Below, piece after piece: positions 1 through 10,642 of a stretch of 64,000 nt of DNA. The stretch covers positions 1 through 64,000 of the forward strand of contig JAIXMQ010000040.1 in assembly GCA_025716855.1 (NCBI GenBank), written 5' to 3'. Every line of letters begins with the position of its first letter. Within the stretch, counting starts at the first letter, position 1. Both the position numbers and the translations under genes were made by a program. Source of the stretch: Pilaira anomala (lineage: Eukaryota; Mucoromycota; Mucoromycetes; Mucorales; Mucoraceae). Below the pieces are notes generated by a model, which was given only the letters and a program-made list of their open reading frames with translations, searched no databases and was not told the DNA's origin.

Positions 1-1
1 T

Positions 2-394
2 ATCAACTTTATCTTTACAGGAGATAAACTTACGGTCAATGGACAATTTGACTATCAAACAGAGAGAATAGGCAAGATTACGATTCTAAATCACGATAGT
101 ACTTATAAGTATGCTTCCGCTACATTAGGTGATAAGCAATGGAAGATGATGACACAGGGTATGATATCTACGTTAATCATCAGTGAGGATAATCCTATTC
201 TTCTTGATAAAGGTTTTAGCATAAAATTTTCTGAAGAGGTAAGCCCATCAATTTCGTTCTCCGTGACGAAGCTACTAGAAATAGAAGATCATCAACAGCA
301 GCATAATAATCAAATGACATCATGCAAAACATTGGGGAGTATTTTATTCTCATTGTTGATCACGTTTCTTCTTTCTTACTTCTATCTAAAATAA
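2..394 (+). CDS. C-terminal part of an unknown protein with a C-terminal hydrophobic anchor (cut by window edge)
   Basis: The frame is open from base 2 to a TAA at 392-394, giving about 130 residues, so the N-terminus lies outside the window. The visible part is a beta-rich looking stretch followed by a Gln/Asn-rich linker (DHQQQHNNQ) and a final hydrophobic segment of about 18 residues ending in YLK. That tail fits a single membrane anchor or a GPI-attachment signal, so the protein is probably surface or endomembrane located; this is inference. A TTTACAG at 14-20 could be a 3' splice site, in which case the last exon starts at 21. I do not recognise the family. Confidence 0.5.
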   Translation: MNFIFTGDKLTVNGQFDYQTERIGKITILNHDSTYKYASATLGDKQWKMMTQGMISTLIISEDNPILLDKGFSIKFSEEVSPSISFSVTKLLEIEDHQQQHNNQMTSCKTLGSILFSLLITFLLSYFYLK

Positions 395-409
395 AATAAA
401 AAAAAAAAC

Positions 410-904
410 ATGTCGCAAATTATAAAGAGGATAGCCTTATCACATCCAAATGTTATGCTTAGGACACAAAGACCATTGTATCGCACTATGGCAACGACAA
501 CACCAACAGCAGCAGAGCCTTCTAAAACCAAACAATTTATGAAGAAATACGGGTACGTAGGTATTGGTGTTTACCTAGCATTAGGCCTTGTTGACTTATC
601 TGCGACCATGGGACTCATTACAATTTATGGAGCTAATCGTGTTCATGAAATGGAAGATTACGTGATTGGTAAAGCTAAAGGATACTTAGGCATGGAGCAT
701 ACACCACTTGATCTCAAGAAAGAAGGTTCCGAAAAACCTTCACTTACTTCTTTATTCTTTATCGCCTACGGTATACATAAAACGGTTTTATTACCTTTTC
801 GATTATCTTTAACTGCAGCTATTACACCAACAGTTGCTAAACGATTAAAACAATGGGGTTGGGTACAGAAAAAAATTAATTCTTCTAGTAATAAAAAAAA
901 ATAG
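410..904 (+). CDS. FAM210/DUF1279-like mitochondrial inner-membrane protein
   Basis: Single-exon gene of 164 residues. The first 35 or so residues are basic and hydroxylated with no acidic residue (RIALSHPNVMLRTQRPLYRT), a typical mitochondrial presequence. The core KKYGYVGIGVYLALGLVDL followed by a Ser/Ala-rich hydrophobic stretch is the DUF1279 signature shared by human FAM210A/B and yeast Nat2. A second hydrophobic segment (SLFFIAYGIHKTVLLPFRL) and a Lys-rich tail complete the family layout. FAM210A supports mitochondrial translation in animals; the fungal role is less clear. The start is the only ATG with this presequence. It is convergent with the transporter on the other strand, with only four bases between the two stop codons. 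Confidence 0.85.
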   Translation: MSQIIKRIALSHPNVMLRTQRPLYRTMATTTPTAAEPSKTKQFMKKYGYVGIGVYLALGLVDLSATMGLITIYGANRVHEMEDYVIGKAKGYLGMEHTPLDLKKEGSEKPSLTSLFFIAYGIHKTVLLPFRLSLTAAITPTVAKRLKQWGWVQKKINSSSNKKK

Positions 905-908
905 TTTA

Positions 909-2828
909 TTATTTTCTTGTTTCATACGGTAAAAGCATGACACATAAACCAACAATAGTGAAACCAATGACACTGATATAGAGTGGTAAAGAGGTGTTGA
1001 TTGTTAGTAAGATACCGGTGACGATTGGACTGATGATACCAGCAATTCTACCGAGACCGGATGATGTACCAACCGCTGTGCCTCGTACAGTTGTGTCAAA
1101 TACCTCGGGTGTATAGCCATAGATGACTGCATAAAGTAAAGTAGCTAAGAAAGAAACGGAAGAAGAGGATAAGACCATCGTCACTCGTGTATTGATGATT
1201 GAGAATAAAAAGAGAGCTATAGCGGAACCAAATGCTGATATTGACATTGTTCCTTTTCTTCCTAATCTTGTTTCAATTAAATACGAAGCAATCTATTTGA
1301 GCGAGTTAAATATATGTACACACACACACATATGTATAATAATATATTTACCACTGAGCCTGGCACACCAGCAAAAGAATATATCATGTAATCCCAATAG
1401 ACTTGTCTACGTGTAGGTACAGCTTCACCTTCAAATCCAAGTGTTTCTAAAAACTTTGGTAGAAATACATTGAACATAGTATATGCAATAGAAGTAAATG
1501 TCCAAATGGACCAAATCAATAATGTAGTTAATCTCCATTTTGGACTTAATAATAATTTGATAGCCTTGATTTCATCCTCTTTCTTATCATCATCATCATT
1601 ATTATTATTATTATTATCTGAAGAAGGTAATATCTTGTTCATTTCGTTCCCATCATCCTCCTCTTCCTCATCATCCCTTTCAATATCATCACTTGTTTTG
1701 AATACGATCGTTGACTCTCTTCGTGTGGGTAATTCGCTTCTACTGATTTGAACATGCCCACCATTTATCTTTGCAATATCTTGTAACACAATAATTGTTT
1801 CATTGGCTCTGTCTTGACTCATCAAGAACTTTGGTGTCTCTGGTAACTTTAACCAAACAGATCTCAGGATCAACATAAGAATAGTCAGACAAGAAGCGGT
1901 AAATAACATGATTCTCCAACCATTATTTTGTGTTCCTACATCACATGCTGAACCATCTTCAGGACAACTAAAGTCAGGTAATATCAAGTAACCCACAATT
2001 GAAGCCAAGACGGCACCAAATGAAAAGAAGACAGACATAAAGGTTAATAAATAATGATATTCTTGTGGTAAGAATTCGAGATATAATGCACCATCGGTCG
2101 GCATATTTCCACCTACACCAAATCCAAGAAAGAATAAAGTAAAACAAAGACTGGTGAAATTAAAGGCAAAACTAGATAGTAAACCAAATAAGGAAGTAAT
2201 GGCAAGTGTCATGGTATAAGGTAACTTTCTACCTTTTGTATCTGAATAAGATCCCCAGAAGAAGGCACCTACTGTCATACCAGCAAATAATGAACTAGAA
2301 AGTGTACCAATCCATTTGTCAGGTACGTCAAAGTGATCTATTATAAATTTAATATGTATGTCGAATTAGGCGTAGTCTATTTAATTATTATTACCTTGAA
2401 CACGAGGTAAAATGATTGCTATAGTCTACATATTTATATTTCTATCAGTACAGATATATATATATATATAAAACCTGTATCATTACCTGAAGCCACATCT
2501 ATTTTTATGAATAAATTAATAAAACTTAATTCATACACACACTGTAATTATATAAGCTTACATTATCCGCCAACCACCCAAACCCGCATAAAACCTATCG
2601 AAATATACATATCAGTTAATCCAGAGTTATTAGTAATGAATACACATATGGTTTTTTCTTTTTGTATGTTACCAAGAGTTTCTTTTGAAATAAACCGTAC
2701 CCAACTTTCGCTAATAATCCGTCCAATATTTGGTCTGTATTTTTTTCAGTTATGACAGACTGACTTTCTATTTCTTCTTCATGATCTTCTGTTGGTAAAG
2801 GAGTGAATATGGCCGCACTGGATGTCAT
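909..2828 (-). CDS. Major facilitator superfamily transporter, SV2/sugar-porter-like, six exons
   Basis: The model joins complement 2828-2673, 2594-2562, 2498-2487, 2425-2395, 2337-1352 and 1292-909 (1602 nt, 533 residues). All introns are GT-AG and 57-78 nt long. The N-terminal region IGFGRFQ-like (KVGYGLFQKKLL), then CGFGWLADN-MWLQ-TIAIILPRVQ, matches the first helix of SV2-related organic-ion/sugar porters. The loop motif FFWGSYSDTKGRK is the MFS loop 2-3 signature and ETRLGRKGT is its copy in the second half. A long acidic/Asn-rich loop sits between helices 6 and 7. About twelve helices are expected. The substrate cannot be told. The third exon is only 12 nt and codes MWLQ; it is needed to keep the conserved ADNMWLQ block. 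Confidence 0.85.
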
Positions 2829-3415
2829 ATTAAGATATAATGTAATTTGTATATGTAATGAAAAAAAAAGAGAAAGTGAAGAAAGGAGGAGAAAGAAGAG
2901 AGAGAGAGAGAGATATAGGGATCATATGCGCTAAAAATGGTTCTTAAACCATTATTTTAATATCCGCATTGTGTTGTTTGTTTTTGGTGTCTGTGTGTTT
3001 CCTCATCCATCATCATTAAATCTTGACATATATTTGTGCAGAGTTTTAATCATCATTTATATTTGACAGATAAGAATGATTTTTAAATTACTTGATGAAA
3101 CAATAAAAAGAAGATAATATTTAATCAAATATACTAGTTTATTTTCAAGCATTGAAAATCTCCAGCAGGTAATTTATAATACATTAGGAGGTTTGGTTTT
3201 TCCCCCCACATATTTACATACAAACATATTCTTCTAAGCCACCCATATTTTTTACAGAAAAAAAAAAATACATCTATTGGCTTATACCCCTTGATTCAAA
3301 ATTTGCCATGTAAAAGAAACTGATAATAACACATATAATTGAGATGTATAAATAAATCTAGTTATCTTGATTTTTTTTTATTTTATTTTTAAAAAAAAAA
3401 GGAAGAGAAAGAAAT
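2829..3415. other. Intergenic, 5' side of the MFS gene and 3' side of RPS20
   Basis: AT-rich non-coding DNA. Just upstream of the transporter ATG is a purine-rich stretch on the plus strand (about 2865-2915, GA repeats), which is a CT-rich tract on the coding strand and looks like a fungal promoter or 5' UTR pyrimidine tract. Nothing gene-like was seen in the remainder. Confidence 0.6.
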
Positions 3416-3912
3416 TTAAGCAATGGTAACCTCAACCTCAACTCCGGGTTCAATGGAGATGGAGGTGATTTGCTTAACAATCTCGGAAGGAGAGTGCAAA
3501 TCGATCAAACGCTTGTGGATTCTCATCTCGAAACGATCGAAGGTCTCGGAACCGTTACCACAAGGGGACTTACGGGTGGTGATACGGAGAACCTTGGTGG
3601 GGAGACGAACGGGACCCTTAACCTTGAGTTGCTTGTCCTTGGCACGCTGGATAAGATCGCTGGAAACCTTTTCGAGGTTCTTGACGTTACGAGAAGTCAA
3701 GGTGATACGGATACGGTGGATCCTAATAAGAGGTATAAGTATCTTCTTTATATATATAAAAAAAAAAAGAAAAAAGAAAAAAAAACTTACTTGGCCTCAA
3801 CTTGTTCCTCTAATCCAGGCTTGGCAGCAGACTTAGCCTATATAAAATATGATGCATTTAATATCTTCCAATTCATGGTTATTATTTATAAACGTACAGC
3901 AATGGCAGACAT
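3416..3912 (-). CDS. RPS20: 40S ribosomal protein uS10 (S20)
   Basis: Exons complement 3912-3898, 3837-3791 and 3722-3416 sum to 369 nt, 122 residues. The protein carries the near-invariant S20 blocks [32 protein letters not shown] and [19 protein letters not shown], ending EVEVTIA. It is a component of the small-subunit head, binding 18S rRNA. Exon 1 is just 15 nt and codes MSAIA, followed by a GTACGT donor, an arrangement common in fungal ribosomal-protein genes. It is divergent from mevalonate kinase, sharing about 210 bp of promoter that contains a long poly-A run at about 4010-4029. Confidence 0.95.
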
Positions 3913-4123
3913 TTTTGATAGTATAAATGAAAAAGAAGGAATCAAAAACTTCAGAACGTTGCAAATTTTTTCTTTACTCAAACAAACAAAAGTCACATAA
4001 ATTTTTAGAAAAAAAAAAAAAAAAAAAAAGGCGGACTTCCTCCCATCATAACCTATATACCTCTTCCTGGGATTCAATTCATTTTCTTTTCCCTTTGCCC
4101 CTCATCATCTTGTCTATAATAGA

Positions 4124-5514
4124 ATGACAACCACCGACTTGAACGAACGCGTACTTGTTTCTGCACCAGGTAAAGTTATCTTATTTGGAGAACACTCTGT
4201 TGTCTATCAAAAGGTATGTTTATTCTTAAAAAAAAGTAAAGCAAGACTTACAAGTACCTTTTTTTTTTTTTCCTTAGACAGCTGTTGCTGCTTCATTAGG
4301 ATTAAAATCTTATCTTTACTTGGAAAGACGTCAAGATAAAATAATTGAACTTGTCTTACCAGATGTAAATATTCATAAAACTTGGACTTTGGATCAAATC
4401 CCACTTAGATGTATTCCCTATCCAGATTCAGGTAAATCGTTTACCTCCTTATTTCTTGTTTGATTGTTGTAACACATTTATATTAGATACCCGTCATCCA
4501 ACAGAGATGCCCACCGAATTAAAAGCTCGCTTAGATCAATTAATAGAACTTGAAGGAGAGACGAGCCAAAGCCAAGCAACATTAGCCTTTTTATACTTAT
4601 TGGTAATTATGGACTCAAAATGCAAGCAACCATTAGAACATGGATTTACACTTTGTGTACGTTCTTTTCTTCCAGTAGGTGCAGGACTTGGAAGTTCTGC
4701 AAGTTACTCCGTTGCTTTATCCACAGCACTTTTAATCTTGATTGGTGAAATACCTACTGATTTCAATCAACACAAACATCGTGAATCTTATTTAGAAAAA
4801 ATCAATGCCTATGCCTTTAAAGCAGAGGAAGTAATCCATGGAAACCCAAGTGGCGTAGATAATGCAGTTGCTACTTACGGTGGTGCAAAGACCTTTATGC
4901 GTGGACAAGGGTTCAAGACATTGGAAGGATTTCAATCTTTACGATTATTATTGACAAATACAAAGGTACCAAGATCCACAAATGCACTTGTAGCTGGTGT
5001 AGGAGCTATGCGAAAGACATATCCTTTAATTATTGAACCCATGTTGGAGTCTATGAATGCAATTGCTTTGCATTGTCGTGACGCTTTTAAAAAGTCACAA
5101 GATAAATCTGCGTTGATGGATGAGTTGGAAGATTTAGTAGGTTTAAATCATTGTTTGCTTGAAGGTCTTGGTGTCAGCCATCCTAGTCTTGAAAAAGTTA
5201 GATTGATCACTGCCAAGTTTGGTTTAAAGACTAAATTGACAGGTGCAGGAGGAGGTGGATGTGCAGTAACATTTATTCGTGATGGTATGGGAATATATAG
5301 TTATTTAGTAGTGAGTCTTTTACTTATGTATTTTTTTTTAGATGTTCCTCAGGATGTTATTGATAATGTATTGAATCAATTAAAACAAGAGAATTTTGAT
5401 TGCTATCAAACAAATGTAGGTGGTACAGGTGCTGATGCTGTTACACTTTCAAAAGATGAAACAAAGACCTGGCTTCTTGAAGCTAATCGTGATACCTTGG
5501 AACAATACTTTTAA
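4124..5514 (+). CDS. ERG12: Mevalonate kinase
   Basis: Exons 4124-4213, 4278-4431, 4487-5284 and 5342-5514 give 1215 nt, 404 residues. It phosphorylates mevalonate to mevalonate-5-phosphate, the first committed kinase step of the sterol/isoprenoid pathway in the cytosol or peroxisome. All three GHMP-kinase motifs are present: APGKVILFGEHSVVY at the N-terminus, the ATP-binding PVGAGLGSSASYS at about residues 144-156, and the C-terminal KLTGAGGGGCAV. HGNPSGVDNAVATYGG carries the catalytic-site Asp. The last intron, 5285-5341, is 57 nt long and stop-free in frame, so the unspliced reading frame is also open. Convergent with the PhyH gene, about 104 bp between stops. Confidence 0.95.
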
Positions 5515-5618
5515 GTCAAAGTGTTGATAATATTTAATAATAATAATATAATAGTAATAATAATAATAGTAAATAATAATGAAAAAATATAAAATATCAT
5601 TAAAAAAAAAATTTTTTT
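5515..5618. terminator. Shared 3' region between convergent ERG12 and PhyH genes
   Basis: About 100 bp of almost pure A/T with TAATAATAATA repeats, AATAAT-type polyadenylation-like signals and a perfect A10/T10 snap-back just before the stop of the minus-strand gene. Both transcripts must end here or overlap each other. No coding potential. Confidence 0.5.
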
Positions 5619-6646
5619 TTAATGTATGGGAGCTGCTTCCATTTGAGTTAATCCTGCACTTGCAGCCATATCCAAAGTATTTTGATAAGCCTTATTTAAA
5701 GTACTAGGTAAAGAATTCTTGAATTCATCTGAGCTCATCCAACCTAAGCCATGTTGAAACAAACTCTTGGCACGATGATTTCCACCAGCAATTGTACCCA
5801 TACAAGCATGCATCGTTGCTCTCTTATTAGACTTGTTATAAGTCGCACGATGAAGGATATTGTTATCATAAAAAACAGTTTGACCTGGCTTCAATACGAC
5901 CTTGAGCATATTGGGCATCTCGTGACTTTTAGGGTCATGGATTGTGATCTCACGCTCTCTTTGTGTACGTACACGGTTATGGGATTGTGGAACAACATAG
6001 AGACATTCGTCTTGAAACAGGGCTCTAAAGGGTACAAAATGAGTAACATTGGACTTAAAAAAGTTTTTTTTTTTTCCCTTTGGCTTACGTATTCCATTGT
6101 GTACCATAAGGTGTCTCAGTTAGGATTTTGGCTTCTTCTTCTTCTGTTGCTTCAGCACGTACAGTATCACGATGCCAAGTAAGATCAAAATCAGTATCTC
6201 TAGGGTTAATCAAGAGGTTAAAGAGTTCTAATAAAAAAATATATATATAATTAATCATTATGAAGAAGCAAGATATATATATATGTATAAGGCAATGCAT
6301 CTATGTAATCACCTAGCTGCAAATCTTCTTTTTTAGCTCCTAACAATTCACACACTGCTTCTTGAAGTAGATTATTTCCATACCATTTAGCAAATTCAGG
6401 CTCATTCAAGTCAGGATGCATCAAGTGTTGAACACCCCAAACATCCGTACCTTCTTTCCAAGGAGGAAATTGAGTACCTACCAAACGACGATGTTGCCAT
6501 TCACCTGCTCTTGCTTTTGCTACAGTACGATCACAGGCCTCAGTCAAGTTTTGAAAGGATTCAGTAGGTACAAGTCCGTCAATGACTACATAGCCATCTC
6601 TTACAATGGAGTCTCTAATAGGATTATTATGAATGTCTGTAATCAT
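5619..6646 (-). CDS. Phytanoyl-CoA dioxygenase (PhyH) family Fe(II)/2-oxoglutarate oxygenase
   Basis: Exons complement 6646-6313, 6227-6089 and 6024-5619 give 879 nt, 292 residues. The start MITDIHNN was chosen because the upstream in-frame Met adds only a Phe/Leu-rich stretch that looks like UTR. The iron ligands are visible: H130 and D132 in WHRD and the distal H216 in NILHRA, with R226 as the likely 2-oxoglutarate anchor. GTQWNTALFQDECLYVVPQSH is the typical family stretch and defines the acceptor of exon 3. Such enzymes hydroxylate small molecules or lipid acyl chains; the substrate is unknown here. The first donor (GTGATT) is weaker than usual. Confidence 0.85.
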
Positions 6647-7013
6647 TTTATATTGATGAAATAAAAAATAAAAAATAAAAAAAAAAGGAAACAAAAAAAA
6701 AGGGAAAAGAGGACCCTTTTTTTTGTAATTTATAGAAAATCATGCCATTGATTTTCGTGTTACCTCTTGGATTGTTACACTTTAAATAAAAAACTTTCTT
6801 ACACACACACACACACAAAAGCTTACCTAAAACAAAGCAGTAACGTCTTGTCTGCTACTTATGAAGGCTGAGTATAAACCCGTCAAAATGGAGAGATCAC
6901 TTCACGTGACGAATAAGAGTTTAATAATCTATTTTTAAAGAGAAAAATAACATATTTTCTCTTTCTCTCTCTCCCCTTTTTTCTTTTTTTTTATATAACT
7001 GATAATTAATAAA
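6647..7013. promoter_or_regulatory. Divergent promoter region between PhyH gene and metacaspase
   Basis: About 370 bp separating two divergent starts. It has a (CA)n run at about 6800-6818, a purine-rich stretch next to the PhyH start, and on the metacaspase side a CT-rich tract (6957-6990) running into TATATAACTGATAATTAATAAA just before the ATG. Specific factor sites were not recognised. Confidence 0.5.
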
Positions 7014-8821
7014 ATGAATTTCCCAGGACAAGGATATACAACAGGCGGATATCCCCCAGTACAACAAGGCGGATACCCTCCACAAGGCGGATACCCTCCA
7101 CAAGGAGGATACCCTTCACAAGGAGGATACCCTCCACAAGGTAATTACCCTCCACAAGGTGGTTACCCACCTCAACAACAACCCAGTGGTTATTCACCTC
7201 AAAATGGTTATCCACCACAAGGATATCCTCCCTCACAACTATCACCTGGTTATCCACCTCAGCAACAACCGGGTTACCCACCATCGTCACCTTATGGCGG
7301 ATATGCACCTCAAGCACAAACAGGTTACCCCCCTTCACCACAAGCTATGCAATCTCCTCCATTACAATTCGATCGCAATGTAAATACTGAACAGAAAGAG
7401 AGAAATAAAAGACCAAGTAAAATAAACTAATATATTTTATTTAGTTGCCACCTGCTTATTCGCCTCAAATTCAAGACCCACAATTTACACCAAGCGATCC
7501 AAATTTATCTCAAGCCAATTACCCACAGCCTCCCCATTCAATGCACAACCAATCACCCAATCCAGGTAAAACGGCAAATAAATAATAAAAAGTAATAATG
7601 ATATTTATAAATATCTATATATATATAGTTCCTTATGGTCAACCACAATCGAATCCAGATGATTATGTAATGCACATCAATCCAAAGTTTAGAAACATGC
7701 CACCACCTCAATTCCAACTGTCCAACTGTCAAGGAAGAAAACGAGCTTTATTGATTGGAATTAATTATTTTGGTACCTCTGCAGAATTGAAAGGATGTAT
7801 TAATGATGTAGAAAATATCAAACAGTTTTTGGTGACAATGTATAATTTTCGTGAACAGGATATGGTTATTTTGACAGATAACCAAACGAATCCTCAAAGT
7901 ATTCCTACCAAACAGAATATCATTCGTGCTATGCAGTGGTTAGTGCATGATTCTAGACCAAATGATTCGTAAGTGAAAAACAAAAGTTTCTTTTATCAGT
8001 TCTAACTCTTTTTTTTTTTTATCTATTAGATTCTTTTTCCATTTTAGTGGACATGGTGGTAGAGTAAGTACAAGTCATAATTAATAATTTATATATCTAA
8101 CGTTTATATTCTAAATAGATGAGGGATTATGATGGAGATGAAGATGATGGTTATGACGAGACGATTTACCCTGTAGACCACGCAACATATGGACAAATTG
8201 TAGATGATGTAAGTGAACTAATAAAATATACGACTTATAATAAGTATATACACTAACTGCTTTGTATATCAGATGATGAATGATATCATGGTGAAAAGAC
8301 TCGTACCCGGATGTCGATTAACCGCAATTTTCGACTCTTGTCATTCCGGTACAGCACTTGACTTACCATACGTCTACTCAACACAAGGTGCTATTAAACA
8401 ACAGAGTTTCTTAAAAGATACAGGCAACAGTTTAAAGAATGCAGGTAAAGCCTATTTATCTGGAGATCCTTCACGTGCCATTTCGTCAGTCATGTCAATT
8501 GGTACACGTATCTTGAGTGGAGGTATTGGTGGAAACAGTGCAGCGAAAAAAGAAAAATGGGGACAATTAAAGGGATCAGCAGCCGATGTGATTATGTTTT
8601 CAGGCTGTAAAGATGATCAAACTTCAGCGGATGCTACAGAAGCAGGAAGAGCGACAGGAGCTATGAGTTATGCAATTACTAGAGCTTTGAGAGAAAATCG
8701 AAATCAGACTTATATTCAGTTATTGAATAATATTCGAGGAATTTTAAAGCAAAAGTATAATCAAAGACCTCAATTGTCTTCTTCACATCCTATGGACATG
8801 AATTTACTTTTTGTATTGTAA
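7014..8821 (+). CDS. MCA1: Type I metacaspase with Pro/Gln/Gly/Tyr-rich prodomain
   Basis: Exons 7014-7379, 7445-7565, 7629-7968, 8030-8063, 8119-8208 and 8273-8821 give 1500 nt, 499 residues. The first 170 or so residues are a low-complexity prodomain of GGYPPQ-type repeats, as in fungal Mca1/Yca1. The caspase-like fold begins at [14 protein letters not shown]. The catalytic dyad is H284 in HFSGHGG and C340 in [23 protein letters not shown] is the calcium-binding acidic region of the p20 part. These Ca-dependent Arg/Lys-specific cysteine peptidases act in protein quality control and cell death. Two short exons (34 and 90 nt) carry the His region. All key residues are present, so it should be active. 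Confidence 0.95.
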
Positions 8822-8977
8822 TAAAATATAAAGTGACCTACACTGATCATTCTTTCTTTCTTTATTTGTTTGTTATTTTGCCTATATTAAGTTAAATGCT
8901 GAGTCCAACAAAAAAAAAAAAAAGTTTTTGATTTATTACATATTCTTTTCTTTTTTTTTTTTTTTTTTTTTTTGTCA

Positions 8978-10525
8978 ATGGCCACAAGGAAACACTCTCA
9001 ATTACTCGACTATTTATCGTCTCATATCACTGAATTTAGTCAACCAGATTCAGACCGTTTAAAGGCATTATATTCTGATTTTTCAAAACTTTATATCTTG
9101 AATAAATATGGTTACGATACAAACGTTAGCTTTTGGAGAAGAGTCATATTAGAATGTAATCAACAAGGCTATTTAGGTACTTCAGAGTACGCTACCGTCA
9201 TTGATAAAGAAAACTTGCCTGAAAAGTTTCAAAGACCTATTATTGGGAAGCCTTTAGCTCTTAACAGTGTCTTGGTAAGTTTTATATTGTCATTCACCTA
9301 ACATCTCATAACCCTTTTTTATTTTATTTTATTTTAGGATACAATGGAGAAACAAGAAGAGTTAATGCCAATACAAACATTTACAGCACGTTTTGCTCCA
9401 CCACCTACTTGGGTTGGTTGGGTAATTGATGCAGTTGTAAAAAACGCTTGGTACTTTCGTTGGCGTGATAGATCCCCTAGTGGCACACAATACGTTGTCT
9501 TACCAACCATCAAAGCATTATCCAGAGACATTCTTGCTCATCATTTCGCAGACCCTACTGCAGATCCTATCTTGACTTTGAAACAATTTAAAGATACTTA
9601 TGGTCATTTTATGAACGAAATTCAGTTAACCGATTCAGATATTATGTTATTATTACGATACATGCATTCTCAACATGGTGTTGGATTAGCGGATAATGTA
9701 AAAGGATATGGGACTAGTTATAAAATTATCAAGTTTCCTTCAAGAGAAGGAGAAGTGGCTACAATTACTCAGCATGATGAATCGATAGTTACTATTCGTA
9801 CAACATGTCAAGCATTATCTGTCCAAGTAGATGAATTACAACAAAAATCAGAAGAGTAACGTATACATAGAAACAAAGTTTTGGAGTAAGAGAATTTATT
9901 TCCTTTTGTTTAAATAGGTTGCATAGACAATCCTTAGAAGAGAAACGATTAGGTCATACAGCAAAGGCTTTATATTGTTTAAAGCGTAAAAAAAACTTAC
10001 AGCAAATTCTTGAAAGCAGATTAAAATCAATGGAAACGATGGATAATATTTTGTTAAAGATTCAAACATCTAAAGATGATCTTCAAGTAAAAAAAAAAAA
10101 AAAAAATAATAATAATAATTCTACTTTATATATACTTACAGATATGTATGTGATAGGTTGTACAAGCATTCAACATGGGAGCCGATGCATTAAAGGATAT
10201 CTTGGGATCAGACGGCCTTACACTTGAATCAGTTGATGAAGCTATGGAAAAGATCTCAACCGTCTTACAGGATCAAAAGGAGATTGAAGAAGCCATGAAG
10301 ATGGATTTATCTGAATTTACAGATGAAGATATCGAACAAGAATTATCTCAGTTAATTCAACAAGAAATTACAAATAATAGTAATAGTCCTTCACCTGCTT
10401 CGATACCTTTACCTCCTTCTCCTCCTATAAACCCACCCAGAGTTGCTTCTCCAGCTGCTGATTCTGAACTCTCTAGATTAAATCAAATCTTTTCTTCTCC
10501 AAAGAAACAAAAAGAATTAGCTTAA
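8978..10525 (+). CDS. CHM7: CHMP7/Chm7, ESCRT-III-related protein
   Basis: Exons 8978-9274, 9338-9855, 9918-10086 and 10157-10525 give 1353 nt, 450 residues, the usual CHMP7 length. The N-terminal half (SFWRRVILECNQQGYLG, then PTWVGWVIDAVVKNAWYFRW) is the tandem winged-helix region that binds nuclear envelope/ER membrane. The C-terminal half from about residue 230 (basic helix KRLGHTAKALYCLKRKK, MGADALKDILG, acidic tail with SELSRL) is the Snf7 core. It recruits ESCRT-III for nuclear-envelope sealing. The true ATG at 8978 follows 23 Ts; a TTG two codons earlier is not a start. The tail PPSPPINPPRV is Pro-rich. Confidence 0.85.
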
Positions 10526-10642
10526 ATGTTTTTTGCCCAATGAAAAATGAGCCTACTATTTTTTTTTTTAAATAAAAATCTTTTTTTCTTTTTCTATTTT
10601 TCTCTTTTTTACCTTAATACCTATTTTTCTTTTTCTTTTAAA

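Noticed and set aside
3423..4000. Plus-strand frames over RPS20
   Set aside because: They are shadows of the certain minus-strand ribosomal protein gene.
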